Below are positions 1 to 9,700 of a stretch of 64,000 bases of DNA, piece by piece. Each line of letters begins with the position of its first letter. Within the stretch, counting starts at the first letter, position 1. The position numbers and the translations under genes were made by a program. A model generated the notes under the pieces. The model ran no database searches. It saw only the letters and a list, made by a program, of their open reading frames with translations, and was not told where the DNA came from. Source of the stretch: Rhizobium album (GTDB lineage Bacteria > Pseudomonadota > Alphaproteobacteria > Rhizobiales > Rhizobiaceae); the NCBI RefSeq assembly GCF_003122325.1, contig NZ_QFBC01000003.1, positions 372,001 to 436,000 of the forward strand, written 5' to 3'.

Positions 1-860
1 GCCGCCCGTGGATCATCGACAAGCGCAAACAGCGAGGCGCCACCGGCAACCGCCAATCCCGCCGCTTCGAGCACGGAGATGAGCGCAGCCTTGCGGCTTG
101 TGATACGATCACTGATCGCCTTTATGTCGGAACGCATCAACGCCGCGGCGATGGCAAGGGCCGGTCCCGATACCGCCCATGGCCCGAGCCATTGCTCGAA
201 GAGGGCCAGACGGTCTTGCGAGGCGACCACGAAGCCGAGCCGGACGCCAGCCATGCCGAAAAACTTGCCGAAGGAGCGGAAGACGATCAGGCCGGCCTTG
301 GCCCCGTCTGCGGCAATGCTCGCCCCCTGCCGGGCACCATCCGCGAAGGCTTCATCGACCACCAGCAGGCCACCGGACGCCGCAAGCTTAAGGCGCAGCC
401 GCTCCAATGCCTCGACGGCATGAAGCTGACCGGTGGGGTTGTTGGGATTGACGACGACGACGAGACCATGTTCGGGGCGAACCGCGTCCAGTTCCGTGAT
501 CGCATCGACGGTCAGGCCGGCCATGGTGAAGGCGCGGGCATATTCGCCATAGGTGGGCGACAGGATGGCAACGCGGCTGCCGGCAGGAACCAGCCGCGGC
601 AGCAGCTGGATCACCGATTGCGTGCCCGGCACCGGCAGAGGCAGGACGGCGCCGGTCCGATAATAGTCCCGCGCAGCCTCACGGGCCGTATCGACAAGAT
701 GGCGGTCCGGCAGCCGATGCCAGGCGCGAGCATCGATATCAGGCAGATCGGGCGGACAGGGATTGATGCCTGTCGACAGGTCGAGCCAGTCCTGCGGCCG
801 GCCGCCATAGGCCGCGGCCGCAGCGGTTATGCCGCCGCCATGGACGATCGCAGCCGTCAT
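1..860 (-). CDS. cobC: L-threonine-O-3-phosphate decarboxylase CobC (partial, C-terminus beyond window)
   Basis: PLP-dependent fold-type I aminotransferase-like enzyme that makes (R)-1-amino-2-propanol phosphate, the aminopropanol arm of cobalamin. The reading frame starts MTAAIVHGGG, includes an NPNNPTG motif, and has the PLP-lysine region SFGKFFGMAGVRLGF. It runs off the left edge without a stop. The ATG at 860 overlaps the TGA of cobB (ATGA), which implies translational coupling in cobA-cobB-cobC. The symbol follows the P. denitrificans scheme; the Salmonella name is cobD. The family call is firm. The missing part is only the C-terminal end. Confidence 0.9.
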   Translation of the reverse strand, partial: MTAAIVHGGGITAAAAAYGGRPQDWLDLSTGINPCPPDLPDIDARAWHRLPDRHLVDTAREAARDYYRTGAVLPLPVPGTQSVIQLLPRLVPAGSRVAILSPTYGEYARAFTMAGLTVDAITELDAVRPEHGLVVVVNPNNPTGQLHAVEALERLRLKLAASGGLLVVDEAFADGARQGASIAADGAKAGLIVFRSFGKFFGMAGVRLGFVVASQDRLALFEQWLGPWAVSGPALAIAAALMRSDIKAISDRITSRKAALISVLEAAGLAVAGGASLFALVDDPRA

Positions 861-2164
861 GCCGGGTTTCCGGCGATATCGATCAGGTGGATGAACGAGC
901 CGGCGACCAGCCCGCGCCGCAGGCCGAATTCGCCGAGATCGGCGCCGAGCGCATCGCTGGCACGGAACAGTCGCTCCGCATCGCCTTCGGAAACGATGGT
1001 GGCATAGTGGAATTCATGCGCCGTCATCGCCCGCGTGAAAAAGGCTTCGGAAACCGGCACGACCTTCCGGTATCCGAGATGTCGCTGCCGCTTGGCAAAA
1101 CTGGTCGCCAGCGGCAGCAGGCCGAGCATGGCATGGGTCTCGCCTGCCGCATCGACAAGCGTCTCGCCCAGAGTCATGTAGCCGCCGCATTCGCCGAAAA
1201 TCCGGGCACCGCGGCCGGCGGCAGCCAGCATGCCCTGTCTAAAACCGTCCGCTGCGGCAAGTCTGCCGGCATACAGCTCCGGATACCCGCCCGGCAGATA
1301 GACGGCATCGGCGTCGGCGGCAGGCGTTTCGTCGGCCAGCGGCGAGAAGAAGGAAATCTCCGCTCCGCGCCGGCGCCATCCGAGCAGCATGTGCTCATAG
1401 GAAAACGCGAAAGCCAGATCGCGAGCCACGGCGATCTTCTGGCCGAGCGGCGGCAGCCGGGCGATGTTGGCCTCGGAGGCGCGGTCCGGCACCTGCCGGG
1501 CGATATGCAGCATGCGGCCGAGGTCGCATTGGGCGGTGACGGCATCGGCGGCATGCTCCACGAACGCTTCCAACGCCTCATGTTCGCCCGCCTGCACCAG
1601 CCCGAGATGCCGCTCCGGCAGCGCCAGCGCCGCGTCGGCGCGCAGCACGGCGAAGATCGGCATGCGGATCGCATCCAGCGCATGCCGCAGCATTGCCTCG
1701 TGGCGATCGCTGGCGACACGATTGAGGATGACACCGGCAACACGGGTATCGACCCGGAAATTGGCATAACCGCTGACCAGCGCCGCAATCGAATGCGACA
1801 TGCGGGCGCAATCCACCACCAGCACCACCGACAGGCCGAGTGTCGCAGCCAGATCCGCCGGCGAACCGGTCCCGTCGGCCGCACCGTCGAACAGGCCCAT
1901 CATCGCCTCGATCACCAGCGTCCGGCCGCCCGAAGCGTGCAGGGTGGCATTGGCGAGCAGCAGCTCGCGCCGCATCGCCCAGGGATCGAAGTTCAGACAG
2001 GGCGTGCCGCTCGCGGCGGCATGGAAGGCGGGATCGATATAGTCGGGACCGGCCTTGCCCGGGGCAACCGGCTCGCCGCGCCGGCGCAAGGCCCGCAGCA
2101 GGCCGAGCGTCACCGTCGTCTTTCCGGAGCCGGAAGACGGCGCAGCGATCAAAAGCCCGCTCAT
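857..2164 (-). CDS. cobB: Cobyrinic acid a,c-diamide synthase (glutamine-hydrolysing)
   Basis: ATP- and glutamine-dependent amidation of the a and c carboxylates of (hydrogeno)cobyrinic acid. The 435-residue frame has an N-terminal P-loop-like APSSGSGKTTVTLGL and the CobB/CobQ signature PGKAGPDYIDP. A C-terminal class I amidotransferase domain carries GECGGYMTLG with the catalytic Cys. The start at 2164 is chosen because its ATG overlaps the cobA stop. The same frame stays open much further upstream, antiparallel to nothing but out of frame with cobA; that part is not coding. Overlaps on both sides argue for one transcript with cobA and cobC. Confidence 0.93.
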   Translation of the reverse strand: MSGLLIAAPSSGSGKTTVTLGLLRALRRRGEPVAPGKAGPDYIDPAFHAAASGTPCLNFDPWAMRRELLLANATLHASGGRTLVIEAMMGLFDGAADGTGSPADLAATLGLSVVLVVDCARMSHSIAALVSGYANFRVDTRVAGVILNRVASDRHEAMLRHALDAIRMPIFAVLRADAALALPERHLGLVQAGEHEALEAFVEHAADAVTAQCDLGRMLHIARQVPDRASEANIARLPPLGQKIAVARDLAFAFSYEHMLLGWRRRGAEISFFSPLADETPAADADAVYLPGGYPELYAGRLAAADGFRQGMLAAAGRGARIFGECGGYMTLGETLVDAAGETHAMLGLLPLATSFAKRQRHLGYRKVVPVSEAFFTRAMTAHEFHYATIVSEGDAERLFRASDALGADLGEFGLRRGLVAGSFIHLIDIAGNPA

Positions 2165-3003
2165 GCCGTCTCCTTCCGCTGCGGATCGGAAAACCGCTCC
2201 GAGACCAGCCGGCGGCCGGAAAGCGCCCCCAGCCAGTCGAGCGACGGCCGCAACCGCACCACCTCGCCGACCACGACGATGGCCGGCGGCTCGATACCGG
2301 CAGCAGCCGCATCGGCTTCGGCGCGGCAAAGCGTCGTTTCCAGAACCGTCTGCATCGGGGTGGCCGCATTGCAGACGAAGGCGACGGCCTCGTCCGCATG
2401 GCGGCCGGCGGCGATCAGGTTGGCGCTGATCTGGCCGATATGCTTCATCGCCATGTACATGACAATCACGGGAGAACCCCGCCCGATGGCCTCCCAGTCG
2501 ATCCGATCCGGCACGAGGCCGGAGGAGTCGTGGCCGGTCAGGAAGGTGACGGCGTGGTTGACCTCGCGATGGGTAACCGGAATGCCGGCATAGGCCAGGC
2601 CGCCGATACCGGCGGTGATGCCCGGCACGATGCGGAAAGGAATATCGTGCTCGACCAGCATCAGCGCTTCCTCGCCGCCGCGGCCGAAGACGAAGGGATC
2701 GCCGCCCTTCAGCCGCAACACGCGATGGCCGGCCCGCGCCAGTTCCACCAGCCGCAGGGAAATGTCGCGCTGGCGGGCGGACGGTTTGCCGCCGCGCTTG
2801 CCGGCATATTCCAGCACGGCGCCGGGACGGGCGAGTTTCAGGCAATCGTCGTTGACCAGTGCATCGTGAACGATCACGTCCGCCTCGCCGAGCGCCTTGG
2901 CGGCGAGCAGCGTCAAGAGCCCCGGATCGCCGGGGCCGGCGCCGACCAGCCAGACCGAACCCGGCTCGATCGACGCAAGATGGGAAAATGCACTGTCATT
3001 CAT
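2161..3003 (-). CDS. cobA: Uroporphyrinogen-III C-methyltransferase
   Basis: SAM-dependent methylation of uroporphyrinogen III to precorrin-2, the branch point from haem to siroheme and B12. The 280-residue protein has the tetrapyrrole methylase motifs GAGPGDPGLLT near residue 22 and LRLKGGDPFVFGRGGEE near residue 100. The length matches stand-alone CobA/SUMT with no siroheme domains. It is the first gene of the apparent cobA-cobB-cobC run. About 240 bp separate it from the next gene upstream, so its promoter should lie in 3004-3243. No second B12 riboswitch core was found there. Confidence 0.93.
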   Translation of the reverse strand: MNDSAFSHLASIEPGSVWLVGAGPGDPGLLTLLAAKALGEADVIVHDALVNDDCLKLARPGAVLEYAGKRGGKPSARQRDISLRLVELARAGHRVLRLKGGDPFVFGRGGEEALMLVEHDIPFRIVPGITAGIGGLAYAGIPVTHREVNHAVTFLTGHDSSGLVPDRIDWEAIGRGSPVIVMYMAMKHIGQISANLIAAGRHADEAVAFVCNAATPMQTVLETTLCRAEADAAAAGIEPPAIVVVGEVVRLRPSLDWLGALSGRRLVSERFSDPQRKETA

Positions 3004-3204
3004 CAGGGTTTCCTATGCCCGCCGACGCAAAATTGCAATCTGCAAGGCTACCGGCAGAGCCGCCCCGGCTTGCGTCCGGAAACGCTACCGGCTTTGCCGG
3101 AGACGACAGGAACGACATCGCGATGCGTTGATTCACAGTCTGAAGACGCGGATTCAGCTTATGAAAAAAGACAGCTATCCTTCTGGGCGGATTCGCCTTT
3201 TGGC

Positions 3205-3228
3205 GCCGGGCGGCATAAAACGCCCGGC
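3205..3228 (-). terminator. GC-rich hairpin downstream of the nucleoside hydrolase
   Basis: Perfect 8-bp arms GCCGGGCG and CGCCCGGC flank an 8-nt loop, 16 nt past the nucleoside hydrolase stop. No clean T-tract follows on the minus strand, so intrinsic termination is possible but not proven. The rest of 3004-3204 shows no gene and is taken as the cobA promoter region. Confidence 0.4.
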
Positions 3229-3243
3229 CTTCCCATGGCATTT

Positions 3244-4203
3244 TCAGGCGCGGACGGACTCGACGAGAGCAGTACGGATGACCTGCAGCACCTTTTCCGG
3301 CTGGATCACGGTGCAGACCATCTGGCTCGGCAGATCGTCCCAGGCGCTCGGGCCGAAGTGGCGGCCGTCCGGCTTCTGGATGGTCTGGCCGTCGGCAAGC
3401 CCGCCGCAGACCACACGCACGCTGCCGCTGCGGGTCTCGAACAGCTCCGGCGCCACGAGATAGACGCAGGCGCAGCTGTCATGGATCACCATGCCGTCGC
3501 CGACACGCTGCTTGTAGAAGTCGATATAGAACTGCGACAGGTCGGCGAGCAGTTGCACGTCCTTGCCGCCGGCGACAGCCATCTCCGCGAGGAAGCCGCC
3601 GGTCATGACCGTCTTCGTCGTTACGTCGAGGCCGACGATGGTGACTTTCCACGGTGCGGTGAAGACGATGTCGGCCGCTTCCGGGTCGCCATGGATATTG
3701 GCTTCCGCGGCGGGCGTGACGTTGCCCGGCACGTCGAATGCGCCGCCCATGACGATCACTTCCCTGACCAGCCCGGCAATCTCGGGGGATTCGCGCAGAG
3801 CAAGCGCCAGGTTGGTCATCCGGCCGACGGCGATCAGCGTCACTTCGCCGGGATGCGCGCGCACGGTGTCGATAATGAACCGGTATGCCGGACGCCGGTC
3901 GACCGGCAGGTCGATGGTCTCGGGAACGCCGATATTGCCCAGCCCGTCCTCGCCATGGATGAAGGTCGGCCAGCCGGCATGCGGCCGCGACGGATCGATC
4001 GTCTCGCCGGCACCCTTGGCGACGGGCGCGGCAATGCCCCATTCGCGTTTCAGGAACAGCGCATTGCGGGTGGTGGTCTCGATCGACGCATTGCCGAAAA
4101 CGGTGGTGACGCCGATCAGGTCGATGTCGGGATGGAGATGCAGGAACAAAAGCGCCATGGCGTCGTCAACGCCCGGATCGGTATCGTATATCACTTTGTA
4201 CAT
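3244..4203 (-). CDS. Inosine-uridine-preferring nucleoside hydrolase family protein
   Basis: Hydrolyses the N-glycosidic bond of ribonucleosides in purine/pyrimidine salvage, probably in the cytosol. The 319-residue protein begins MYKVIYDTDPGVDDAMAL; DTDPGVDD is the calcium-binding signature of the family at the very N-terminus, which fixes the start. Further matches are VMGGAF near residue 165 and a HDSCA segment near residue 241. A longer upstream frame exists but would run through the signature-defined start. It sits between cobA and cobE and has no obvious link to B12. Exact substrate preference cannot be told. Confidence 0.88.
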   Translation of the reverse strand: MYKVIYDTDPGVDDAMALLFLHLHPDIDLIGVTTVFGNASIETTTRNALFLKREWGIAAPVAKGAGETIDPSRPHAGWPTFIHGEDGLGNIGVPETIDLPVDRRPAYRFIIDTVRAHPGEVTLIAVGRMTNLALALRESPEIAGLVREVIVMGGAFDVPGNVTPAAEANIHGDPEAADIVFTAPWKVTIVGLDVTTKTVMTGGFLAEMAVAGGKDVQLLADLSQFYIDFYKQRVGDGMVIHDSCACVYLVAPELFETRSGSVRVVCGGLADGQTIQKPDGRHFGPSAWDDLPSQMVCTVIQPEKVLQVIRTALVESVRA

Positions 4204-4331
4204 GGTTTCTTCCTTGATTTTCTTCTTGTTCTTGGGCGGGGGAACCGGCAACGGCCGGCCCGCCGAGACGGGGACAAGATATCGATCGCCGGACTTTGCG
4301 CAATGGCGGATATGCCGCAGCGCCCGTTTTT

Positions 4332-4784
4332 TCAGGGCTCGCCGGCAATCGCGGCCGTCGCCTGGCCGGAGCGAATCTTCGCCAGGACGAGGACGGCCGC
4401 AGGCCCGGCGGCGGCCAGCGCGGCACTTTCCGCCACGCCATGGCAACCGATCGCGGCAAACACCGAGGCGGAAGGCGTTTTCAGCCGCGGCGTCTCCATC
4501 TCCAGCCGCGCCGCGTCGTAGAAGACCGCCGGCAATCCGAAGTGGCGGGCGACGGCGGCGATGCCCGGGTCGTTTCGCCTGGCCTCGAAGGACGCGATCA
4601 CACCCAGCGCCTCGCGGCCAAGCGAGGCCTGCCGCAGGGCGGTCTCCGCAAGCGCGATCAACTCGTCGGCCGTCGCCCCGGAACGGCAGCCGAGTCCCAG
4701 GGCGCAAGTGCGATGTTTCGGGGAAACGGTTTCGACATCAGGCATGGCGGGCGGGATCATGGCGTTGGGACGGCGGGCGGGCAC
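4332..4784 (-). CDS. cobE: Cobalamin biosynthesis protein CobE (CbiG C-terminal-like)
   Basis: Small protein of 150 residues or less, with the CobE/CbiG-C pattern: ALGLGCRSGATADELIAL near the N-terminus, IASFEARRNDPGI in the middle, and FAAIGCHGVAESAALAAAG near the end. CobE is needed for aerobic cobalamin synthesis, but its precise role remains uncertain; the anaerobic CbiG C-domain is homologous. The true start may be one of the internal ATGs (MIPPAMPDVE or MPDVE) rather than 4784. Divergent from the TSUP gene 56 bp away. Confidence 0.82.
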   Translation of the reverse strand: MPARRPNAMIPPAMPDVETVSPKHRTCALGLGCRSGATADELIALAETALRQASLGREALGVIASFEARRNDPGIAAVARHFGLPAVFYDAARLEMETPRLKTPSASVFAAIGCHGVAESAALAAAGPAAVLVLAKIRSGQATAAIAGEP

Positions 4785-4840
4785 GGCGTCGGCAGCATTG
4801 CCCTTCGTCGCCGCAAATGCAACAAAGCAATGCCGACTGC

Positions 4841-5644
4841 ATGCCCGAAAGCCTCATCGTGTCCGATCTTGCCACGCATCTTCTTCTCTTCCTGTTCCTT
4901 GCCGCCTTCGTCGCCGGTTTCATCGATTCGATTGCCGGCGGCGGCGGGCTGATTACCGTGCCGGCCATGCTGATCGCCGGCATTCCGCCGCTGGAGACGC
5001 TGGGCACCAACAAGCTGCAATCGCTGTTCGGCTCCGCCTCGGCCACCAGCGCCTATGCGCGGCGCGGTCATGTGAAGCTCGGCGAACAGCTGCCGATGGC
5101 CGTGATGTCGGCGATCGGCGGGGCGCTGGGCGCGGTTCTCGCCACCATCGTTCCCGGCGATGTCCTGAGGGCATCCCTGCCCTTCCTGCTGATCGCCATC
5201 GGCCTGTATTTTGCCATCAAGCCCAATCTCAGCGACAGCGACCGCCACCGCCGCATCACGCCTTTCCTCTTCGGTATGACCTTCGTGCCGGCCATCGGCT
5301 TTTACGACGGCGTGTTCGGGCCGGGCACCGGCTCCTTCTTCATGCTGTCCTTCGTCTCGCTCGCCGGCTTCGGCCTGCTGAAGGCGACGGCGCACACCAA
5401 GTTCCTGAATTTCGGATCGAATGTCGGCGCCTTCACCGTCTTCCTGCTGAACGGCGTCATTCTCTGGAAGGTCGGCCTCTTGATGGGTCTGGGCCAGTTC
5501 CTCGGCGCCCAGGCCGGCTCGCGGCTGGCGATGCGCAGCGGCGCGAAAATCATCAAGCCGCTGCTGGTGATCACCTGCATGATTCTGGCACTGAAACTGC
5601 TCTCCGACCCGGCCAACCCGGCGCGGATCTGGCTGGGTTTCTAG
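4841..5644 (+). CDS. TSUP-family (TauE/SafE) membrane transporter
   Basis: A 267-residue integral membrane protein with about eight hydrophobic segments. It carries the two TSUP half-motifs: FIDSIAGGGGLITVPAML near residue 27 and the related FYDGVFGPGTGSFFMLSF near residue 153. The family exports sulfite, sulfoacetate or other small organosulfur anions. In rhizobial cob clusters such genes are sometimes neighbours, but a role in cobalt or B12 handling would be speculation. Its stop overlaps the last codons of the convergent EamA gene by 4 bp. Confidence 0.85.
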   Translation: MPESLIVSDLATHLLLFLFLAAFVAGFIDSIAGGGGLITVPAMLIAGIPPLETLGTNKLQSLFGSASATSAYARRGHVKLGEQLPMAVMSAIGGALGAVLATIVPGDVLRASLPFLLIAIGLYFAIKPNLSDSDRHRRITPFLFGMTFVPAIGFYDGVFGPGTGSFFMLSFVSLAGFGLLKATAHTKFLNFGSNVGAFTVFLLNGVILWKVGLLMGLGQFLGAQAGSRLAMRSGAKIIKPLLVITCMILALKLLSDPANPARIWLGF

Positions 5645-6069
5645 AATACCGCCAGCACCAGCGCGCCGCCGGCGATCATCGCAACGCCGGCCCAGTGGAC
5701 CAGCGACAGCTTTTCGCCGAGGAAGACGACGCCGAACACGGCGACGAGCACGATCGACAGCTTGTCGATCGGCGCGACGCGGGCCGCATCGCCGATCTTC
5801 AGGGCGCGGAAATAGGCAAGCCAGGACAACCCCGTCGCCAATCCCGACAGGCCGAGGAACAGCCAGGTACGCCCGGAAATCTCCGATGGCGACCGCCACT
5901 GCCCGGTGGCGAAGACGATCGCCGCCAGGAAAACGACGATGATCAGCGTGCGGATCAGCGTTGCCAGATCGGACGGTATGCCGGCGATGCCGATCTTGGC
6001 GAAGATCGCGGTCAGCGCCGCAAAGATCGCCGAGACCAGCGCCCAGAAGATCCAGCTTTCGGCCATCAA
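5641..6069 (-). CDS. Half-size EamA (DMT superfamily) transporter
   Basis: The 142-residue protein is essentially all hydrophobic, with 4-5 transmembrane helices forming a single EamA unit, against the usual two-repeat, about 300-residue exporters. Conserved features include the N-terminal AALTAIFAKIGI and a C-terminal VFLGEKLSLVHWAGVAMIAGG. Half-size members are expected to work as dimers. The start overlaps the cobO stop by 4 bp, so it is probably co-transcribed with cobO. The substrate is unknown. Confidence 0.8.
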   Translation of the reverse strand: MMAESWIFWALVSAIFAALTAIFAKIGIAGIPSDLATLIRTLIIVVFLAAIVFATGQWRSPSEISGRTWLFLGLSGLATGLSWLAYFRALKIGDAARVAPIDKLSIVLVAVFGVVFLGEKLSLVHWAGVAMIAGGALVLAVF

Positions 6070-6692
6070 TATTCGACGCCTGCCTGCGCCTTGATGCCGG
6101 AGCGGAACGGGTGCTTGAGAAGCTCCATCTCCGTCGCGAGATCAGCGATCTCGATCAACTCTTCCTTCGCGTTGCGGCCGGTCAGCACCACATGCGTCAT
6201 ATGGGGTTTTTCATCCTTGAGGAAGGTGATGACCTCGTTGACGTCGAGATAGTCATACCGCAGGGCGATGTTGATCTCGTCGAGCAGCACCATCGAGTTG
6301 CGCTCGTCGCGGATCAGGTCCTTGGCCTTTTCCCAGGCCGCATGCGCCGTGGCGACGTCGCGGGCACGATCCTGGGTTTCCCAGGTAAACCCCTCGCCCA
6401 TCGTATGGAACTCACAGAGATCGGCGAAATGCCTGACGATCAGGTCGCGCTCGCCGGTCGACATCGCCCCCTTGATGAACTGCACCACGGCGCAACGCTT
6501 GCCGTGGGCGATATGGCGGAAAATCATGCCGAAAGCGGCGGAGGATTTGCCCTTGCCCTTGCCGGTATGGACCACGACGAGGCCCTTCTCGTCGGTCTTG
6601 GTTGCCATGATCTTTTCGCGGGCGGCCTTCTTCTTGGCCATCTTTTCCGCGTGGCGGTTGTCGTCGTGGTGGGTGGTCTCTGCTTCTTCCAT
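6066..6692 (-). CDS. cobO: Cob(I)yrinic acid a,c-diamide adenosyltransferase
   Basis: Transfers the 5'-deoxyadenosyl group of ATP to cob(I)yrinic acid a,c-diamide. The 208-residue protein has the P-loop TGKGKGKSSAAFG near residue 43, preceded by a Lys-rich basic N-terminus (KMAKKKAAREK). The VLLDEINIALRYDY segment near residue 133 is also typical of CobA_CobO_BtuR. An AAGGGAAGAG Shine-Dalgarno precedes the ATG at 6692. It lies downstream of cobN, with a 101-bp gap. Confidence 0.93.
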   Translation of the reverse strand: MEEAETTHHDDNRHAEKMAKKKAAREKIMATKTDEKGLVVVHTGKGKGKSSAAFGMIFRHIAHGKRCAVVQFIKGAMSTGERDLIVRHFADLCEFHTMGEGFTWETQDRARDVATAHAAWEKAKDLIRDERNSMVLLDEINIALRYDYLDVNEVITFLKDEKPHMTHVVLTGRNAKEELIEIADLATEMELLKHPFRSGIKAQAGVEY

Positions 6693-6793
6693 GTCTCTTC
6701 CCTTTCAATTTGTTCCGGTTGTGCCCGGTTCCGGAGCATTTTGTTTTTACGCAATTCCGGACGCAAACCGCTGCGCACTTTTGCTGGAATCGC

Positions 6794-9700
6794 TCAGCCG
6801 TCCATCGTCAGCGCCGCGGCCCTGCCCAGGTCGAAGCGCGCCGAATTGGAGCGCGGCGTCCACAGCCCACGATCGATCGCCTCCAGCATCTTCGCCTTGA
6901 TCTCGTCGAGTGCCGCCGGGTTTTTCTCTGCGAGAAATTGCCGCACGCGTTCATCGACGACATAGGCCTGGTAGACGGCATCGAAATGGTGATTGGAGAC
7001 CATGCCGGTCGTCGCGGCATAAGCGAAAAGGAAATCCACCGTGGCGGCGATCTCCGCCGCTCCCTTGTAGCCATGCCGCATCACGCCCTCGATCCACTTC
7101 GGATTGACGGCGCGGGCGCGCACGACACGGCCGATCTCTTCTTCCAGCGAGCGGATGACCGGTTTTTCCGGGCGGGAATGGTCGTTGTGGTAGACGCGCG
7201 GGCCGAGGCCGGAGAGTTTTTCGACCGCCGCGAACAGGCCGCCTTCGAACTGGTAATAGTCGTCGCTGTCGAGCAGGTCGTGCTCGCGGTTGTCCTGGTT
7301 CTGGATAACGGCCTCGATCGAGCGCAGCCGCTCCTCGAAGAGGCCGCGTTCGGCATGGCCCTCGGCATCGGCGCCGTAGGCATAACTGCCCCAGACCAGA
7401 TAGGCTTCGGCCAGATCGGCGCGGTTTTCCCAGCCCTTTTCGTCGATCAGCGCCTGCAACCCGGCGCCATAGGCACCCGGCTTGGAACCGAAGACACGGT
7501 AGCCGGCGCGGCGCGCGGCAGCCCTCTCATCGAGGCCGCTGGCGACGAGGCGCGATGTTTCCTGCTGCATGCGCCGGGCGATGGGATTGTCCGATGCCTC
7601 TTCGTCCAGCCCGCCAACGGCCCGGATCGCCTTGTCGAACAGCGCGATCTGCTCGGGAAAGGCATCGCGGAAAAAGCCGGAAATGCGCAGGGTGACATCC
7701 ACCCGCGGCCGTCTCAGCAGCGCCGGCGGAATGATTTCGTAGCCGGTGACGCGCCGCGAGGTCATGTCCCAGACGGGCTTGACGCCGATCAGCGCCAAGG
7801 CCTGCGCGATGTCGTCGCCGCCGGTGCGCATGTTCGAGGTGCCCCAGGCGGTCAAGCCGAAACTCTGCGGCCAGTCGCCGTGATCCTGCACATAGCGGCG
7901 GATCAGAAGTTCCGCGGATTTGCGCCCCAGCTCGTAAGCCGCCGGCGTCGGCACGGCGCGGCTGTCGACGGAATAGAAATTGCGGCCGGTGGGCAGCACG
8001 TCCGGACGGCCGCGCGTCGGCGCCCCGGATGGACCGGGCGGCACGAAACGGCCGGCAAGACCAGCGAGAATGCCGGCCATTTCGGCGGCGCCGCATCCTT
8101 CGACGGACGGTTTCAGCCGCGCCTCGATCTCCTCGAGCACCAGCCGCGTCGCCGCCCAGCCTTCCGGGCAGGCAAGCGCGCCGGAAACCAGCCGGCCGGC
8201 AAGGATCTCGATGCGCTCGACCGTATCGCCATTGGAGCGCCAGATGTCGCTGGACTGGCCGGCGAGCAAGTCGGGGCGCGAACCGATCCATTCGGCCGCC
8301 ATGTCGCAATCCAGCGGATCGAATGTGAAACGGCTATCATCGGTCCCCACGGCCAACCCGGCATCTGCCGCGATCGCCCGCTGCAGGCTCTGGTCGCGCC
8401 CCTCGCCAAGACCGCGCGGCACGCGGGCGAGCGCCACGGTCAGGTCGGTGAGCATCTTTCCCGACGGCGATACGCCGAAAATGTGCAGGCCGTCGCGGAT
8501 CTGCATTTCCTTGAGGTCGCAGAGATAGGCGTCGAGCTTTTCCAGCGCCTTCTCTTCCGTCTCGCCCTTCTCGATGCCGGCATCGCGGTCCAGGCCGATA
8601 TCGGTGACGAGATCGAGGATCTGCTTGCGCAACAGTTTCAGGCGGCGCGGATCGACGCCGGAGGCTTCGTAGTACTCGTCGACCAGCGCTTCCAGATCCT
8701 TGAGCGGCCCGTAACTCTCCGCCCGCGTCAGCGGCGGCGTCAGATGGCCGATGATGACGGCAGCGGACCGGCGCTTCGCCTGGCTGCCTTCGCCCGGATC
8801 GTTGACGATGAACGGATAGAGATGCGGCGTCGGGCCGAAGACAATCTCGGGATAGCAGCTCTCCGACAGGGCGAGCGCCTTGCCCGGCAGCCACTCCATG
8901 TTGCCGTGCTTGCCCATATGGACGATGGCGTCGGCGCCGTAGACCTGCCGCAGATAGGCATAAAAGGCGAGATAACCGTGCGGCGGCACCAGATCGGGAG
9001 AATGATAACTTTCCTTCGGATCGATCTGATAACCGCGCGCCGGCTGGATACCGACCATGATACCGCCAAAGCGTGCGAGCGACAGGGCAAAAGACCCGTC
9101 GTCGAAGAACGGATCGGCCTCCGGCGCACCCCAGCGACCTGTCACCTCATCCTGAATCTGAACCGGAAGCGACGAGAAGAACGCCTTGTATTGATTCAAC
9201 GAAAGGCTTTCGCGAATGACCCGGCCGTCCCGCGCCGCATTGGTCGGACCGTCCATGAGGTAGCGGATCAGTGCATCGCCGTCCGCAGGCAGATCGGCGA
9301 TGGCATAACCTTCGTCTCGCATCGCCTTCAGCACCTCGACGGTGCCGGCGGGCGTATCCAGACCAACACCGTTGCCGAGGCGGCCGTCGCGGTTCGGATA
9401 GTTGGCGAGCACGACGGCGATGCGCCGCTCCGCCGCCGGCAGCTTGCGCAGCCGCGCCCAGTTGGCGGCAAGCCGGGCGACAAAAGCCATGCGTCCGGTA
9501 TCCGGCTCATGAGTGACGATATTGGTCTCGACCCGCTCGTCGAAGCGCACCGCCGACTTGAACGAGACGGCCCGCGACAGCACCCGGCCATCGACCTCGG
9601 GCAGCGCCACGTTCATGCCGAGATCGCGGGCGGACAAGCCTTGCGCCGAAGCGGCCCACGCTTGCCGCGACGAGGCCGAAAAGATCGCTTGGAGCACGAC

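Noticed and set aside
857-2845. A 662-residue single cobB-containing protein
   Set aside because: The first 227 residues are Arg-rich and lie out of frame over cobA. The ATG at 2164 overlaps the cobA stop and begins the CobB domain.
1840-4521. Very long plus-strand open frame opposite cobB, cobA and the nucleoside hydrolase
   Set aside because: High GC gives open antisense frames. The translation is Arg/Ala/Gly-rich with no motif, and the minus strand carries well-defined family signatures.
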